Part shown: positions 1 to 9,198 of the stretch, piece after piece
Numbering within the stretch: position 1 is the stretch's first letter
How the letters are laid out: each line of letters starts with the position of its first letter
Assembly: GCF_027706725.1 (NCBI RefSeq)
Contig: NZ_JAQFWQ010000013.1
Location: forward strand, 1 to 64,000
DNA length: 64,000 bases
Direction: 5' to 3'
Origin: Nocardiopsis endophytica
GTDB lineage: Bacteria; Actinomycetota; Actinomycetes; Streptosporangiales; Streptosporangiaceae
Notes under the pieces: generated by a model
What the model was told of the DNA's origin: nothing
The model's database searches: none
The model's input: the letters and a program-made list of their open reading frames with translations, nothing else
Program-made: the position numbers and the translations under genes

Positions 1-3
1 CTG

Positions 4-82
4 CCCCCTCGTTGATCTCGGGAGAATGGACGCTAAAACCGGCCCGGTAGGGGCGATTTCCCCGAGATCAACGAAGAGGGGG
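4..82. repeat. Dispersed hairpin repeat, copy 1
   Basis: Long imperfect inverted repeat. The left arm (4-22) reads CCCCCTCGTTGATCTCGGG and the right arm carries its complement around 61-82. The TTGATCTCGGG arm recurs in hairpins at 21523-21598 and 24321-24381, so this is one of three copies of a dispersed non-coding repeat (REP/MITE-like). No ORF is associated with it. Whether it is mobile or acts as a terminator cannot be told from sequence alone. Confidence 0.8.
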
Positions 83-93
83 TAGGGGCCTCG

Positions 94-505
94 CGCCCGG
101 CAGGCGGGGCCGGGGAACCGCCCGGCTCTGACCGTCGCCGCCATCAACGGCGACCACCCGCACGCCTGGCAGCCGACGACGCTGCACCGCGGGCCGCCGG
201 CCTCTCCTCGTCGCCGCCATCCCGCTCACACTCCGGTGGCCCGCCGCACGGCCGGGGCCCTTGAGCGGGGTACCTGCCCAGCCGTCCGCCCAGAGCCTGA
301 GGGGCCTGCCGCCCGGCAGGCAGGGTTGGGGACCGCCCGGCTGTCTCCGTCGCCGCCAACCTCGGTGACCATCCGCACGCGCCGCGCTCGACAGCGCTGC
401 CGCCAGGACCGCTGGCCTCTTCTCGTCGCTGCCCTCCACGCCACACCCGGACGGCCCGCCGCCCGGCCGGGGCCCTCAAGCGGGGTACCAGCCCAGCCGC
501 CCCTC
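94..505. repeat. Two imperfect tandem repeats of about 200 bp
   Basis: Two diverged units, roughly 94-290 and 310-505, follow each other. Shared landmarks in the same order are GCCCGGCAGG (95 and 311), a CCGTCGCCGCCA block, a CTCTCCTCGTCG / CTCTTCTCGTCG block, and CGGGGTACC followed by GCCCAGCCG (about 266 and 481). The region has open frames on both strands, but they match no recognisable protein and contain the duplication itself. I read it as non-coding duplicated DNA or a decayed gene upstream of the ABC-F gene. Confidence 0.7.
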
Positions 506-570
506 CCCCCGCGGCGCGGCGTCCGGAAAACCCTTCGACGCTCCGCGGGCCCGGTGGCAGGCTGGCCGCC

Positions 571-2214
571 ATGGGCCATATCGATGTCGCGGGCGTGTCC
601 TACCGGCTCCCCGACGGGGGGACGCTGCTGGACGAGGTCTCCTTCCGCGTGGGCGACGGCATGAAGGCGGTGCTCGTCGGCGCCAACGGCAGCGGGAAGA
701 CCACTCTGCTGCGCATCATCGCCGGGGACGAGGACGCCCACGAGGGCGCCGTCACCCGCAGCGGGCGCATCGGCGTGATGCGCCAGTTCATCGGCTCCCA
801 GGCGGCCGGTGCGCTGCCCGCCGACGCGACCGTGCGCGACCTGCTGCTGTCGGTGTCCGCGTCCCGGGTGCGGCGCGCCGGGCAGGAGCTGGACGCCGCC
901 GAGCTCGCCATGATGGAGGACGACTCCGAGGCGGTGCAGCTCCGCTACGCCCAGGCCCTGTCCGACTGGTCCGACGCCGGGGGCTACGACGCCGAGGTGC
1001 TGTGGGACGTGTGCACCGTGGAGGCGATCGGCGTCCCCTATGCCCGCGCCCACTTCCGCGAGCTGGGCACCCTCTCCGGCGGCGAGCAGAAGCGCCTGGT
1101 GCTGGAGGCGCTGCTGCGCGGCCCGGACGACGTGCTGCTGCTGGACGAGCCGGACAACTACCTGGACGTCAACGGCAAGCGATGGCTTGAGGAGCGGCTC
1201 CAGAGCACCGCGAAGACCGTCCTGTTCATCAGCCACGACCGCGAACTGCTGGCCGCCACTGCCACGCACGTCGTCACGCTGGAGGGCGGCAAGGGCGCCG
1301 GGGCGTCGGCGTGGGTGCACGGCGGCGGCTTCGAGAGCTACCACCGCGCCCGCGAGGACCGCCACGCCCGCTTCGCCGAGCTGCGCCGCCGCTGGGACGA
1401 ACGCCACACCCAGCTGCGCGAGCTGGTCAAGCGGCTCCGCCAGAAGGCCGCCAACAACGACGACATGGCCAGCCGCTACCGGGCCGCACTGACCCGGCTG
1501 GCCCGGTTCGAGGAGGAGGGGCCGCCGCCCGAGCCGCCCAAGGCGCAGCGCATCGACATGCGCCTGCGCGGCGGCCGCACCGGAGTGCGCGCGCTCACCT
1601 GCACGGACCTTGAGCTGACCGGCCTGATGCGGCCGTTCTCGGCCGAGGTGTTCTACGGCGAGCGGGTCGGCGTGCTCGGCTCCAACGGCTCGGGCAAGTC
1701 GCACTTCCTGAGGCTGCTGGGCGACCCGGACTCGGTGGCGCACACCGGCACCGCCAAGCTGGGCGCGCGCGTGGTGCCCGGCCACTTCGCCCAGACCCAC
1801 CACCACCCGGAGTGGAACGGGCGCACGCTCGCGGCGATCCTCGAAGAGGACCACGCCATGCCGCTGGACCTGGCCGCACCGGCCCTGCAGCGCTACGAGC
1901 TGGTGCACCGGCGCGATACCCGGTTCGACTCCCTGTCCGGCGGCCAGCAGGCGCGCTTCCAGGTGCTCCTGCTGGAGCTGTCCGGCGCCACCATGCTGCT
2001 GCTGGACGAGCCCACCGACAACCTGGACGTCGAGTCCGCCGAGGCGCTGGAGGCGGCCCTCGAAGGGTTCGAGGGGACCGTGCTGGCCGTCACGCACGAC
2101 CGCTGGTTCGCCCGCTCCTTCGACCGCTTCCTGGTGTTCGGCGAGGACGGCGGCGTCTACGCCTCCGACGATCCCGTGTGGGACGAGGGGCGCGTCCGCC
2201 GGGCCCGGACCTGA
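571..2214 (+). CDS. ABC-F family ATP-binding protein (duplicated ATPase)
   Basis: Soluble protein of 547 aa with two ABC ATPase cassettes in one chain and no membrane segments, as in the ABC-F family, which acts on the ribosome (translation factors or ribosome-protection resistance proteins). Cassette 1 has Walker A GANGSGKT (about residue 38), signature LSGGEQKR (168) and Walker B LLLDEPDNYLD (190). Cassette 2 has GSNGSGKS (369), LSGGQQAR (455) and LLLDEPTDNLD (476). A charged helical linker lies between them at about 265-320. Walker B of cassette 1 has DNYLD where THLD/TNHLD is usual. Whether it gives antibiotic resistance or is a housekeeping factor cannot be decided. The gene stands alone, with tRNA-Asp downstream. 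Confidence 0.93.
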   Translation: MGHIDVAGVSYRLPDGGTLLDEVSFRVGDGMKAVLVGANGSGKTTLLRIIAGDEDAHEGAVTRSGRIGVMRQFIGSQAAGALPADATVRDLLLSVSASRVRRAGQELDAAELAMMEDDSEAVQLRYAQALSDWSDAGGYDAEVLWDVCTVEAIGVPYARAHFRELGTLSGGEQKRLVLEALLRGPDDVLLLDEPDNYLDVNGKRWLEERLQSTAKTVLFISHDRELLAATATHVVTLEGGKGAGASAWVHGGGFESYHRAREDRHARFAELRRRWDERHTQLRELVKRLRQKAANNDDMASRYRAALTRLARFEEEGPPPEPPKAQRIDMRLRGGRTGVRALTCTDLELTGLMRPFSAEVFYGERVGVLGSNGSGKSHFLRLLGDPDSVAHTGTAKLGARVVPGHFAQTHHHPEWNGRTLAAILEEDHAMPLDLAAPALQRYELVHRRDTRFDSLSGGQQARFQVLLLELSGATMLLLDEPTDNLDVESAEALEAALEGFEGTVLAVTHDRWFARSFDRFLVFGEDGGVYASDDPVWDEGRVRRART

Positions 2215-2220
2215 GCAGTG

Positions 2221-2250
2221 GGACAGAGCACTGCAAAACCCCGCTAGAGT
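2221..2250 (+). promoter_or_regulatory. Possible tRNA-Asp promoter
   Basis: GGACAG (2221-2226) and TAGAGT (2245-2250) are 18 bp apart and about 40 bp before the tRNA. The -10 fits the actinobacterial TAnnnT pattern; the -35 is weak. Confidence 0.3.
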
Positions 2251-2291
2251 AGTGGGGTAGCGGGACGCCCCGACGGGCGGAACGCGGTGAA

Positions 2292-2366
2292 GGTCCTGTG
2301 GAGCAGTTAGGAGTGCTCGCCACCCTGTCAAGGTGGAGGCCGCGGGTTCAAATCCCGTCAGGACCG
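2292..2366 (+). tRNA. tRNA-Asp (anticodon GTC)
   Basis: Cloverleaf read by eye. The acceptor stem GGTCCTG pairs with CAGGACC (2359-2365), with discriminator G. The anticodon stem-loop is CACCCTGTCAAGGTG with anticodon GTC, and the T arm is GCGGGTTCAAATCCCGT. The 3' CCA is not encoded (GCA follows). The gene looks intact and is not an element insertion site here. Confidence 0.95.
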
Positions 2367-2373
2367 CAGGTGG

Positions 2374-2400
2374 GGCCCGGAACCGGAACGGTTCCGGGCC
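2374..2400. terminator. Bidirectional hairpin between tRNA-Asp and narK
   Basis: GGCCCGGAACC (2374-2384) pairs with GGTTCCGGGCC (2390-2400) around a 5-nt loop. It lies between the 3' ends of convergent genes. There is no long T tract, as is usual in actinomycetes. Confidence 0.7.
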
Positions 2401-2418
2401 TTCGTCGTGTGCGGGGCC

Positions 2419-3624
2419 CTACTCGGCGGCGGTGCGGAACGCCCGGGACGTGTACAGCGCCACCGCCAGCGCCACGGCCGCCAGCAGCACGAACCCGATC
2501 GTGTACGCCCCCGTGGCCTGGTAGACGCCGCCCATCACCAGCGGCGGGAAGTAGCCGCCCAGGCCGCCGGCCGCGCCGACCAGCCCGGTCACCGTGCCCA
2601 CCCGGGAGGGCTCGACCACCTTGGCGACCAGCGCGAACACCCCGCCCGTGCCCAGCCCCAGCGCCAGGGCGATGAGCACGAAGGACAGCCCCGCCGGGAA
2701 CTCGGCCGGCGGGTGGAACGCCAGCACCACCGCGAACACGCAGGTCCCGATGAACGAGGCCAGGCAGACCCGCACCGGCCCGACGCGGTCGGACAGCGTG
2801 CCGCCGACCGGCCGGGCGATGACCGCCACCAGCGCGAACCCGGCGGTGCGCAGCCCGGCGTCGGTCTGGGCGAAGGCGTAGGCGGTGGTCAGCAGCGTCG
2901 GCAGGTAGGTGGAGAAGGCCACGAACCCGCCGAAGGCCAGCGCGTAGAGCAGCGACATCTGCCAGGTGGCCTTGAGCCTCATCGCGTCGCGCAGGCGGGG
3001 CAGCGCCGGCTCGGAGCTCGGCGCCCAGTCGGGCGCGTTCCGGCTGAACAGCCACATGACCGCGCCCATCACCGCCAGGGCGGCGCACATCGCCAGGTGG
3101 GTCGCGAACAGCCCCCAGGCCTGCACCAGCAGCGGGGTGAGGAACGCCGACAGCGCGGTGCCGCCCATCCCGGCCCCGAACACCCCGGTGGCGAACCCCC
3201 GCCGGGCGGGCGTGTGCCAGGCGTTGACGAACGGGATGCCCACCGCGAACGAGGTACCGGCGATGCCCAGGAAGAACCCCCACAGCAGCAGCATCGGGTA
3301 GGAGCCGCCGGAGAGGCCGACCAGGAACGTCGGGACGATGCTGATGAAGCAGATCGCGGTGAACATGACCCGCCCGCCCAAGCGGTCGGTCAGCGCGCCG
3401 ACCGGGATCCGGCCCAGCGACCCCACCAGCACCGGCACCGCCACCAGCAGCGACGTCTCCGCCGGGGAGAGCGACAGCCGCTCGGAGTAGGTCTTGGACA
3501 GCGGCCCCACCAGGTTCCAGGCCCAGAAGGTGAGCGCGAACGCCGCCGTGGCCAGGGCCAGGTTGCCGCCCGCCGTTCCGCGTGCCACGGCCCGCCCCTC
3601 GGTGCTCCTCACGGTCCCGCCCAT
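2419..3624 (-). CDS. narK: Nitrate/nitrite transporter, MFS NarK type
   Basis: Twelve-segment MFS protein of about 401 aa for nitrate uptake and/or nitrite export at the cytoplasmic membrane. It begins with a NarK-like first helix (TFWAWNLVGPLSKTY), has the loop 2-3 motif GRIPVGALTDRLGGR, and has glycine-rich helices (GVFGAGMGGTALSAF) typical of nitrate/nitrite porters. I chose the ATG at 3624 because GGGGGAGG sits 6-7 nt upstream; an in-frame ATG at 3648 would add eight residues but has no clear ribosome site. It is transcribed away from narGHJI across a shared 13-bp inverted repeat, as expected for a transporter serving that reductase. Confidence 0.93.
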   Translation of the reverse strand: MGGTVRSTEGRAVARGTAGGNLALATAAFALTFWAWNLVGPLSKTYSERLSLSPAETSLLVAVPVLVGSLGRIPVGALTDRLGGRVMFTAICFISIVPTFLVGLSGGSYPMLLLWGFFLGIAGTSFAVGIPFVNAWHTPARRGFATGVFGAGMGGTALSAFLTPLLVQAWGLFATHLAMCAALAVMGAVMWLFSRNAPDWAPSSEPALPRLRDAMRLKATWQMSLLYALAFGGFVAFSTYLPTLLTTAYAFAQTDAGLRTAGFALVAVIARPVGGTLSDRVGPVRVCLASFIGTCVFAVVLAFHPPAEFPAGLSFVLIALALGLGTGGVFALVAKVVEPSRVGTVTGLVGAAGGLGGYFPPLVMGGVYQATGAYTIGFVLLAAVALAVALYTSRAFRTAAE

Positions 3625-3648
3625 CCGAACGCCTCCCCCGACGCGCAT

Positions 3649-3763
3649 GAGAATGCAATCAGACTAGGACTCCTCCCCGGCGATTCCGGTGAGGAACGGG
3701 ACCTGCGCCCCTGGTGTGTCGCGCAAATGCTTTGAGATCTTCACTCGAGGTGATTGCATTCTC
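3649..3763. promoter_or_regulatory. 13-bp inverted repeat in the narK/narG divergent control region
   Basis: GAGAATGCAATCA (3649-3661) is repeated exactly as its reverse complement TGATTGCATTCTC (3751-3763). One arm lies just upstream of narK and the other about 45 bp upstream of narG. Identical sites facing each divergent gene suggest a shared regulator or matched promoter elements. I cannot match the motif to a named regulator; it is not an FNR-type TTGAT-N4-ATCAA box. Confidence 0.6.
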
Positions 3764-3805
3764 CGTGGGCGTTCTCCCGGGAATCCGGAGTGAAGTAAAC
3801 GGCGG

Positions 3806-6800
3806 GTGGTATTCGTGTCCAATAATGGTAAATCCGCTGGTGGCAGCGGTTCGGCCGGAGATTTTCTGCTGCGCCTGGGCGCCCATCTGACGCGCACGCC
3901 GACCACCGCGGACCTGAGGGCCGAGTTCAAAGCGGGCGGCCGTGATGCGGACGTCTTCTACCGGGACCGGTGGAGCCACGACAAAGTGGTCCGCTCGACC
4001 CACGGCGTGAATTGCACCGGGTCGTGCTCGTGGAACGTCTACGTCAAGGACGGGATCATCACCTGGGAGACCCAGGCCACCGACTACCCGTCGGTGGGTC
4101 CCGACCGCCCCGAGTACGAGCCGCGCGGCTGCCCCCGCGGCGCCGCGTTCTCCTGGTACACCTACTCGCCCACCCGGGTGCGCCACCCCTACGCCCGCGC
4201 CGTGCTCGTCGGCATGTACCGGGAGGCCCGCGAGCGCCTGGGCGACCCCGTCGCCGCCTGGGCCGAGATCACCGGCGACCCCGAGAAGCGGCGCCGCTAC
4301 CAGTCCGCGCGCGGCAAGGGCGGCCTGGTCCGCGTCACCTGGGACGAGGCCCTGGAGATCGCCGCCGCCGCGCACGTGCACACCATCGCCGCCCACGGGC
4401 CGGACCGCATCGCCGGGTTCTCGCCCATCCCCGCCATGTCGCAGGTCTCCCACGGGGTCGGGGCCCGCTTCGTGAACCTGCTCGGCGGCTCCATGCTCTC
4501 CTTCTACGACTGGTACGCCGACCTGCCGGTCGCCTCCCCGCACGTGTTCGGCGACCAGACCGACGTGCCCGAGTCGGGCGACTGGTGGGACGCCGCCTAC
4601 CTGGTGCTGTGGGGCTCCAACGTGCCGGTGACCCGCACCCCCGACGCCCACTGGATGGCCGAGGCCCGCTACCGCGGCCAGAAGGTCGTGGTGGTCGCGC
4701 CCGACTACAACGACGCCGCCAAGTTCGCCGACGAGTGGGTGGCGCCCCACCCCGGGACCGACGGTGCGCTGGCCATGGCCATGGGCCACGTGGTGCTGCG
4801 CGAGCACTTCGCCGAGCGGCGCACCCCCGCCTTCGACTCCTACGTGCGCACCTACACCGACCTGCCGTTCCTGGTCCGGCTGGAGGAGCGGGACGGCGCC
4901 CGCGTCCCCGGCAAGTTCCTCACCGCCGCCGACCTGGAGGCCACCGCGGACGAGGAGAACGCCGCCTTCAAGCCGCTGCTGGTGGACGAGGGGACCGGTG
5001 GGGCCTACGTCCCCGACGGCACCCTCGGCCACCGGTGGGGCGGGTCCGGGGCCGGGCGGTGGAACCTGGAGCGCGGGGGCCGCACCCCGCTGCTCACCTT
5101 CCACGAGCCGGACGGACCCGCCGCCGAGGTGGTGCTGCCCCGGTTCGACACCCCCGACGGGCACGGGCGCGAGCTGCGCCGCGGCGTCCCGGTGCGCACC
5201 GTCGGCGGGCACACGGTCACCACGGTGTTCGACCTGATGATGGCCCAGTACGGGGTGGAGCGGGAGGGGCTGCCGGGCATCTGGCCGGTCGGCTACAACG
5301 ACCCCACCCAGCCGGCCACCCCCGCCTGGCAGGAGACCGCCACCGGGGTCCCCGCCGACCGGGCGGTGCGCATCGCCCGCGAGTTCGCCGCCACCGCCGA
5401 GGCCAGCGGGGGCCGGGCGATGATCGTGCTGGGCGCCGGGACCAACCAGTGGTTCCACGGCGACACCATGTACCGCGCCTTCCTGGGCCTGCTGCTGCTC
5501 ACCGGCTGCCAGGGGGTGAACGGCGGCGGCTGGGCGCACTACGTGGGCCAGGAGAAGTGCCGGACCAGCGCCGGGTGGGCCGCCTACGCCTCGGCGATGG
5601 ACTGGACCCGGCCCGCCCGCTTCATGGCCGGGACCGCCTACTGGTACACCCACACCGACCAGTGGCGCTACGACACCTACGGCGCCGACGCCCTGGCCTC
5701 GCCGACGGGGCGGGGGGCGGTGGCCGGGCGGCACACCGCCGACCTGGTCGCCGCGTCGGCCCGGATGGGGTGGATGCCCTCCTACCCGACCTTCGACCGC
5801 AACCCGCTGCGCCTGGCCCGGCAGGCCCGGGAGGCCGGGAAGGACCCCGCCGAATACGTCGTCGACGAGCTGGAGGCCGGGCGCCTGCGCTTCGCCGCCG
5901 AGGATCCCGACGCGCCGGAGAACTGGCCGCGCGTGCTCACCGTGTGGCGGTCCAACCTGCTCGGCTCCTCGGCCAAGGGCAGCGAGTACTTCTCCCGCCA
6001 CCTGCTGGGCACCGACTCCTCGGTGCAGGGGGAGGAGGCGCGCAACGGCCACCGCCCCAAGGAGGTGGAGTGGCGCGAGGACGCCCCGGTGGGCAAGCTC
6101 GACCTCCTGCTCAGCCTGGACTTCCGGATGACCAGCACCACGCTGATGTCCGACATCGTGCTCCCGGCCGCCACCTGGTACGAGAAGCACGACCTGTCCA
6201 CCACGGACATGCACCCGTTCGTGCACGCCTTCACCCCCGCCATCGACCCGCCGTGGGAGGCGCGCACCGACTTCGACGCCTTCCACGGCCTGGCGCGGGT
6301 GTTCAGTGAACTGGCCGAGGACCGCCTGGGCGCCGCCGAGGACGTCGTGGCCGTGCCGCACGCCCACGACACCCCCGGGGAGATGGCCCAGCCCGGCGGC
6401 ACCGCACCGGACTTCCGGCGCACCGGCGAGCGCCCGGTCCCCGGGCGCACCATGCCCAACCTGGTGGTGGTCGAGCGCGACTACCCGGCCGTGGCCGAGC
6501 GCATGGCGGCGCTGGGCCCACTCGCCGAGCGGCTGGGGCTGCCCGTCAAGGGCGTGTCCTTCACCCCCGACCGGGAGGTGGAGTGGCTGCGCGAGCGCAA
6601 CGGGGCGGTGCGCGGCGGCGTCGCCGACGGCCGTCCGCTGCTGGACAGCGACGTCAAGGCCTGCGAGATGATCCTGGCGCTGTCCGGCACCTCCAACGGG
6701 CGCCTGGCCGCCCAGGGGTTCGAGCGGCTCGCCGAGCGCACCGGTACCGACTTCTCCGACCTGATCCACGACGGGGCCGAGCGCCGGGTCGTCTTCTCCG

Positions 6801-7510
6801 ATACCCAGGTCCGCCCCACCCCGGTGGGCGCCAGCCCCGAGTGGTCGGGCAAGGAGGCCCCGGACCGCCGCTACTCGCCGTTCACGGTGAACGTGGAGAA
6901 CCACAAGCCCTGGCACACCCTCACCGGCCGCCAGCACTTCTACGTCGACCACGACTGGATGCTGGAGTTCGGCGAGGCCCTGCCGGTCTACCGGCCGCCG
7001 CTGGACATGCACCGGCTCTTCGGGGAGCCGCGGCTCGGCCCGGACGGGGAGAGGGCGGTGGCGGTGCGCTACCTGACCCCGCACTCCAAGTGGTCCATCC
7101 ACTCCGAGTACCAGGACAACCTGCTGATGCTCACGCTCTCCCGCGGCGGGCCGGCCCTGTGGATGAGCCCCGCCGACGCCGAGGCCATCGGGGCGCACGA
7201 CAACGACTGGGTCGAGGCGGTCAACCGCAACGGGGTGATCGCCGCCCGGCTGGTGGTCTCGCACCGCATGCCCGCCGGGACCGTGTACATCTACCACGCC
7301 CAGGAGCGGGTGGTGGACATGCCCAAGACCGAGACGACCGGGCGGCGCGGCGGCATCCACAACTCGCTCACCCGCCTGCTGGTCAAGCCCACCCACCTGA
7401 TCGGCGGTTACGCCCAGTTCAGCTACGCCTTCAACTACATCGGCCCGACCGGGAACCAGCGCGACGAGGTCACCGTCGTGCGCAAGCGCACCGGGGAGGT
7501 GCGGTACTGA
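3806..7510 (+). CDS. narG: Respiratory nitrate reductase, alpha (catalytic) subunit
   Basis: Molybdenum subunit (1234 aa) that reduces nitrate to nitrite at the cytoplasmic face of the membrane-bound NarGHI complex. It carries Mo-bisMGD and the FS0 [4Fe-4S] cluster. The N-terminal cluster motif is STHGVNCTGSCSWNVY (His near residue 66, Cys at about 70 and 74) with RGCPRG near 109. FYDWYADLP (about 233-241) contains the aspartate that binds molybdenum in E. coli NarG. The length matches the family (about 1240). Start is GTG at 3806 or the in-frame GTG at 3815; neither ribosome site is strong. The stop overlaps the narH start by one base (TGATG), so the subunits are translationally coupled. Confidence 0.97.
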   Translation: MVFVSNNGKSAGGSGSAGDFLLRLGAHLTRTPTTADLRAEFKAGGRDADVFYRDRWSHDKVVRSTHGVNCTGSCSWNVYVKDGIITWETQATDYPSVGPDRPEYEPRGCPRGAAFSWYTYSPTRVRHPYARAVLVGMYREARERLGDPVAAWAEITGDPEKRRRYQSARGKGGLVRVTWDEALEIAAAAHVHTIAAHGPDRIAGFSPIPAMSQVSHGVGARFVNLLGGSMLSFYDWYADLPVASPHVFGDQTDVPESGDWWDAAYLVLWGSNVPVTRTPDAHWMAEARYRGQKVVVVAPDYNDAAKFADEWVAPHPGTDGALAMAMGHVVLREHFAERRTPAFDSYVRTYTDLPFLVRLEERDGARVPGKFLTAADLEATADEENAAFKPLLVDEGTGGAYVPDGTLGHRWGGSGAGRWNLERGGRTPLLTFHEPDGPAAEVVLPRFDTPDGHGRELRRGVPVRTVGGHTVTTVFDLMMAQYGVEREGLPGIWPVGYNDPTQPATPAWQETATGVPADRAVRIAREFAATAEASGGRAMIVLGAGTNQWFHGDTMYRAFLGLLLLTGCQGVNGGGWAHYVGQEKCRTSAGWAAYASAMDWTRPARFMAGTAYWYTHTDQWRYDTYGADALASPTGRGAVAGRHTADLVAASARMGWMPSYPTFDRNPLRLARQAREAGKDPAEYVVDELEAGRLRFAAEDPDAPENWPRVLTVWRSNLLGSSAKGSEYFSRHLLGTDSSVQGEEARNGHRPKEVEWREDAPVGKLDLLLSLDFRMTSTTLMSDIVLPAATWYEKHDLSTTDMHPFVHAFTPAIDPPWEARTDFDAFHGLARVFSELAEDRLGAAEDVVAVPHAHDTPGEMAQPGGTAPDFRRTGERPVPGRTMPNLVVVERDYPAVAERMAALGPLAERLGLPVKGVSFTPDREVEWLRERNGAVRGGVADGRPLLDSDVKACEMILALSGTSNGRLAAQGFERLAERTGTDFSDLIHDGAERRVVFSDTQVRPTPVGASPEWSGKEAPDRRYSPFTVNVENHKPWHTLTGRQHFYVDHDWMLEFGEALPVYRPPLDMHRLFGEPRLGPDGERAVAVRYLTPHSKWSIHSEYQDNLLMLTLSRGGPALWMSPADAEAIGAHDNDWVEAVNRNGVIAARLVVSHRMPAGTVYIYHAQERVVDMPKTETTGRRGGIHNSLTRLLVKPTHLIGGYAQFSYAFNYIGPTGNQRDEVTVVRKRTGEVRY

Positions 7511-9198
7511 TGGGGCGCGTGATGGCCCAGGTGGCCATGGTGATGAACCTGGACAAGTGCATCGGCTGCCACACCTGCTCGGTCACCTGCAAGCAGGCCT
7601 GGACCAACCGCAGCGGGGTCGAGTACGCCTGGTTCAACAACGTGGAGACCCGGCCGGGGCAGGGGTACCCGCGCCGGTGGGAGGACCAGGAGCGGTGGAG
7701 GGGCGGGTGGACCCGCACCCGCGGGGGCCGCCTCACGCTGCGGGCCGGGGGCCGCCTGAAGAAGCTGGCCACGCTCTTCGCCAACCCGCTCATGCCCTCC
7801 ATCCACGACTACTACGAGCCCTGGACCTACGACTACGGGCACCTGATCACCGCGCCGCTGGGCGACGACATCCCGGTGGCGCGGCCGCGGTCCCTGCTCA
7901 CCGGCGAGCCGATGCAGGTCACCTGGAGCGCCAACTGGGACGACGACCTCGCCGGCGGCCCCGAGCTGGCCGCGCAGGACCCCATCGTGCAGCAGGTGGG
8001 GGACCGCGTCAGGCTCGAATTCGAGCAGACCTTCATGTTCTACCTGCCGCGCATCTGCGAGCACTGCCTCAACCCGTCGTGCGTGGCCTCCTGCCCCAGC
8101 GGGGCGATGTACAAGCGCGCCGAGGACGGCATCGTCCTGGTCGACCAGGACAAGTGCCGCGGCTGGCGGATGTGCGTCACCGGCTGCCCGTACAAGAAGG
8201 TCTACTTCAACCACAAGACCGGCAAGGCCGAGAAGTGCACCCTGTGCTATCCGAGGATCGAGGTGGGCATGCCCACCATCTGCTCGGAGACCTGCGTCGG
8301 GCGCCTGCGCTACCTCGGCGTCGTCCTCTACGACGCCGAGCGGGTGGGCGAAGCCGCCGCCGTGGAGGACGAGAAGGACCTCTATCCGGCCCAGCTCGAC
8401 CTCCTCCTCGACCCGGACGACCCCGACGTGCAGGAGGCCGCCCGCCGCGACGGCATCCCCGACACCTGGCTGGCCTCGGCCCGCCGCTCACCCGTCTACA
8501 CGCTGATCAAGCGCCACCGCGTGGCCCTGCCGCTGCACCCGGAGTACCGCACCATGCCCATGGTCTGGTACATCCCACCGCTGTCGCCGGTGGTCGAGGC
8601 CGTCAGCGGGACCGGCCACGACGGCGAGGACGCCGACAACCTCTTCGGCGCCATCGACACCCTGCGCATTCCCGTCGAATACCTCGCCGAGCTCTTCACC
8701 GCCGGGGACCCCGCACCGGTGGAGCGCTCCCTGCGCACCCTGGCCGCCCTGCGCTCCCACATGCGCCGCGTCAACCTCGGCCAGGAGCGCGACCCGTCCA
8801 TCGCCGAGGCCGCGGGGACCACCGGCGAGGGCCTGGAGGAGCTGTACCGGCTGCTCGCGCTCGCCAAGTACGACGACCGCTACGTCATCCCCACCGCCTA
8901 CGGCGTCGACGACGCCGACCGCGGGGTGATCGAGGAGATCGGCTGCAGCCTGGACTTCGAGTCCGGGCCGGGCATGGGCGGCATGGGAGCGGCGCACGGC
9001 CGCACCCCCGCGCCGCCGTTCGGGGAGGCCTCGGGGCGGCCCGACCCGGCGAGCGTGGAGACCTTCCACGCCCTGCGCACACGCCAGACCAGCGACGCCC
9101 CCGCCGACCGCGCCGACCTGAAAGGGCGGGTGAACCTGTTGAACTGGGACGGCAACGGCCGGCCGGAAGGCCTCTTCCCGCCGAAGGAGGAGCCGTGA
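7510..9198 (+). CDS. narH: Respiratory nitrate reductase, beta (Fe-S) subunit
   Basis: Electron-transfer subunit (562 aa) passing electrons from NarI haems to NarG through four Fe-S clusters. The cysteine groups are CIGCHTC (about residues 17-23), CEHCLNPSC with a following CPSG (183-196), CRGWRMCVTGC (217-227) and CTLC with a distal CSETC (from about 243). In the third group a Trp replaces one Cys, the family hallmark of a [3Fe-4S] cluster. The long C-terminal domain is NarH-like. The ATG overlaps the narG stop by one base, and the TGA overlaps the narJ GTG start (GTGA). Confidence 0.97.
   Translation: MGRVMAQVAMVMNLDKCIGCHTCSVTCKQAWTNRSGVEYAWFNNVETRPGQGYPRRWEDQERWRGGWTRTRGGRLTLRAGGRLKKLATLFANPLMPSIHDYYEPWTYDYGHLITAPLGDDIPVARPRSLLTGEPMQVTWSANWDDDLAGGPELAAQDPIVQQVGDRVRLEFEQTFMFYLPRICEHCLNPSCVASCPSGAMYKRAEDGIVLVDQDKCRGWRMCVTGCPYKKVYFNHKTGKAEKCTLCYPRIEVGMPTICSETCVGRLRYLGVVLYDAERVGEAAAVEDEKDLYPAQLDLLLDPDDPDVQEAARRDGIPDTWLASARRSPVYTLIKRHRVALPLHPEYRTMPMVWYIPPLSPVVEAVSGTGHDGEDADNLFGAIDTLRIPVEYLAELFTAGDPAPVERSLRTLAALRSHMRRVNLGQERDPSIAEAAGTTGEGLEELYRLLALAKYDDRYVIPTAYGVDDADRGVIEEIGCSLDFESGPGMGGMGAAHGRTPAPPFGEASGRPDPASVETFHALRTRQTSDAPADRADLKGRVNLLNWDGNGRPEGLFPPKEEP

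Noticed and set aside
226-2331. 701-codon open frame on the minus strand
   Set aside because: It lies antisense to the well-supported ABC-F gene, has Ala/Gly/Arg/His-rich low-complexity content and no family motif; a GC-codon shadow.
2292-2366. tRNA-Asp as the insertion site of the element
   Set aside because: It is intact and over 32 kb from the junction; no second tRNA fragment was found in the window.
3659-7396. 1245-codon minus-strand open frame
   Set aside because: Exact antisense of narG; composition is Gly/Val/His-rich with no domain.
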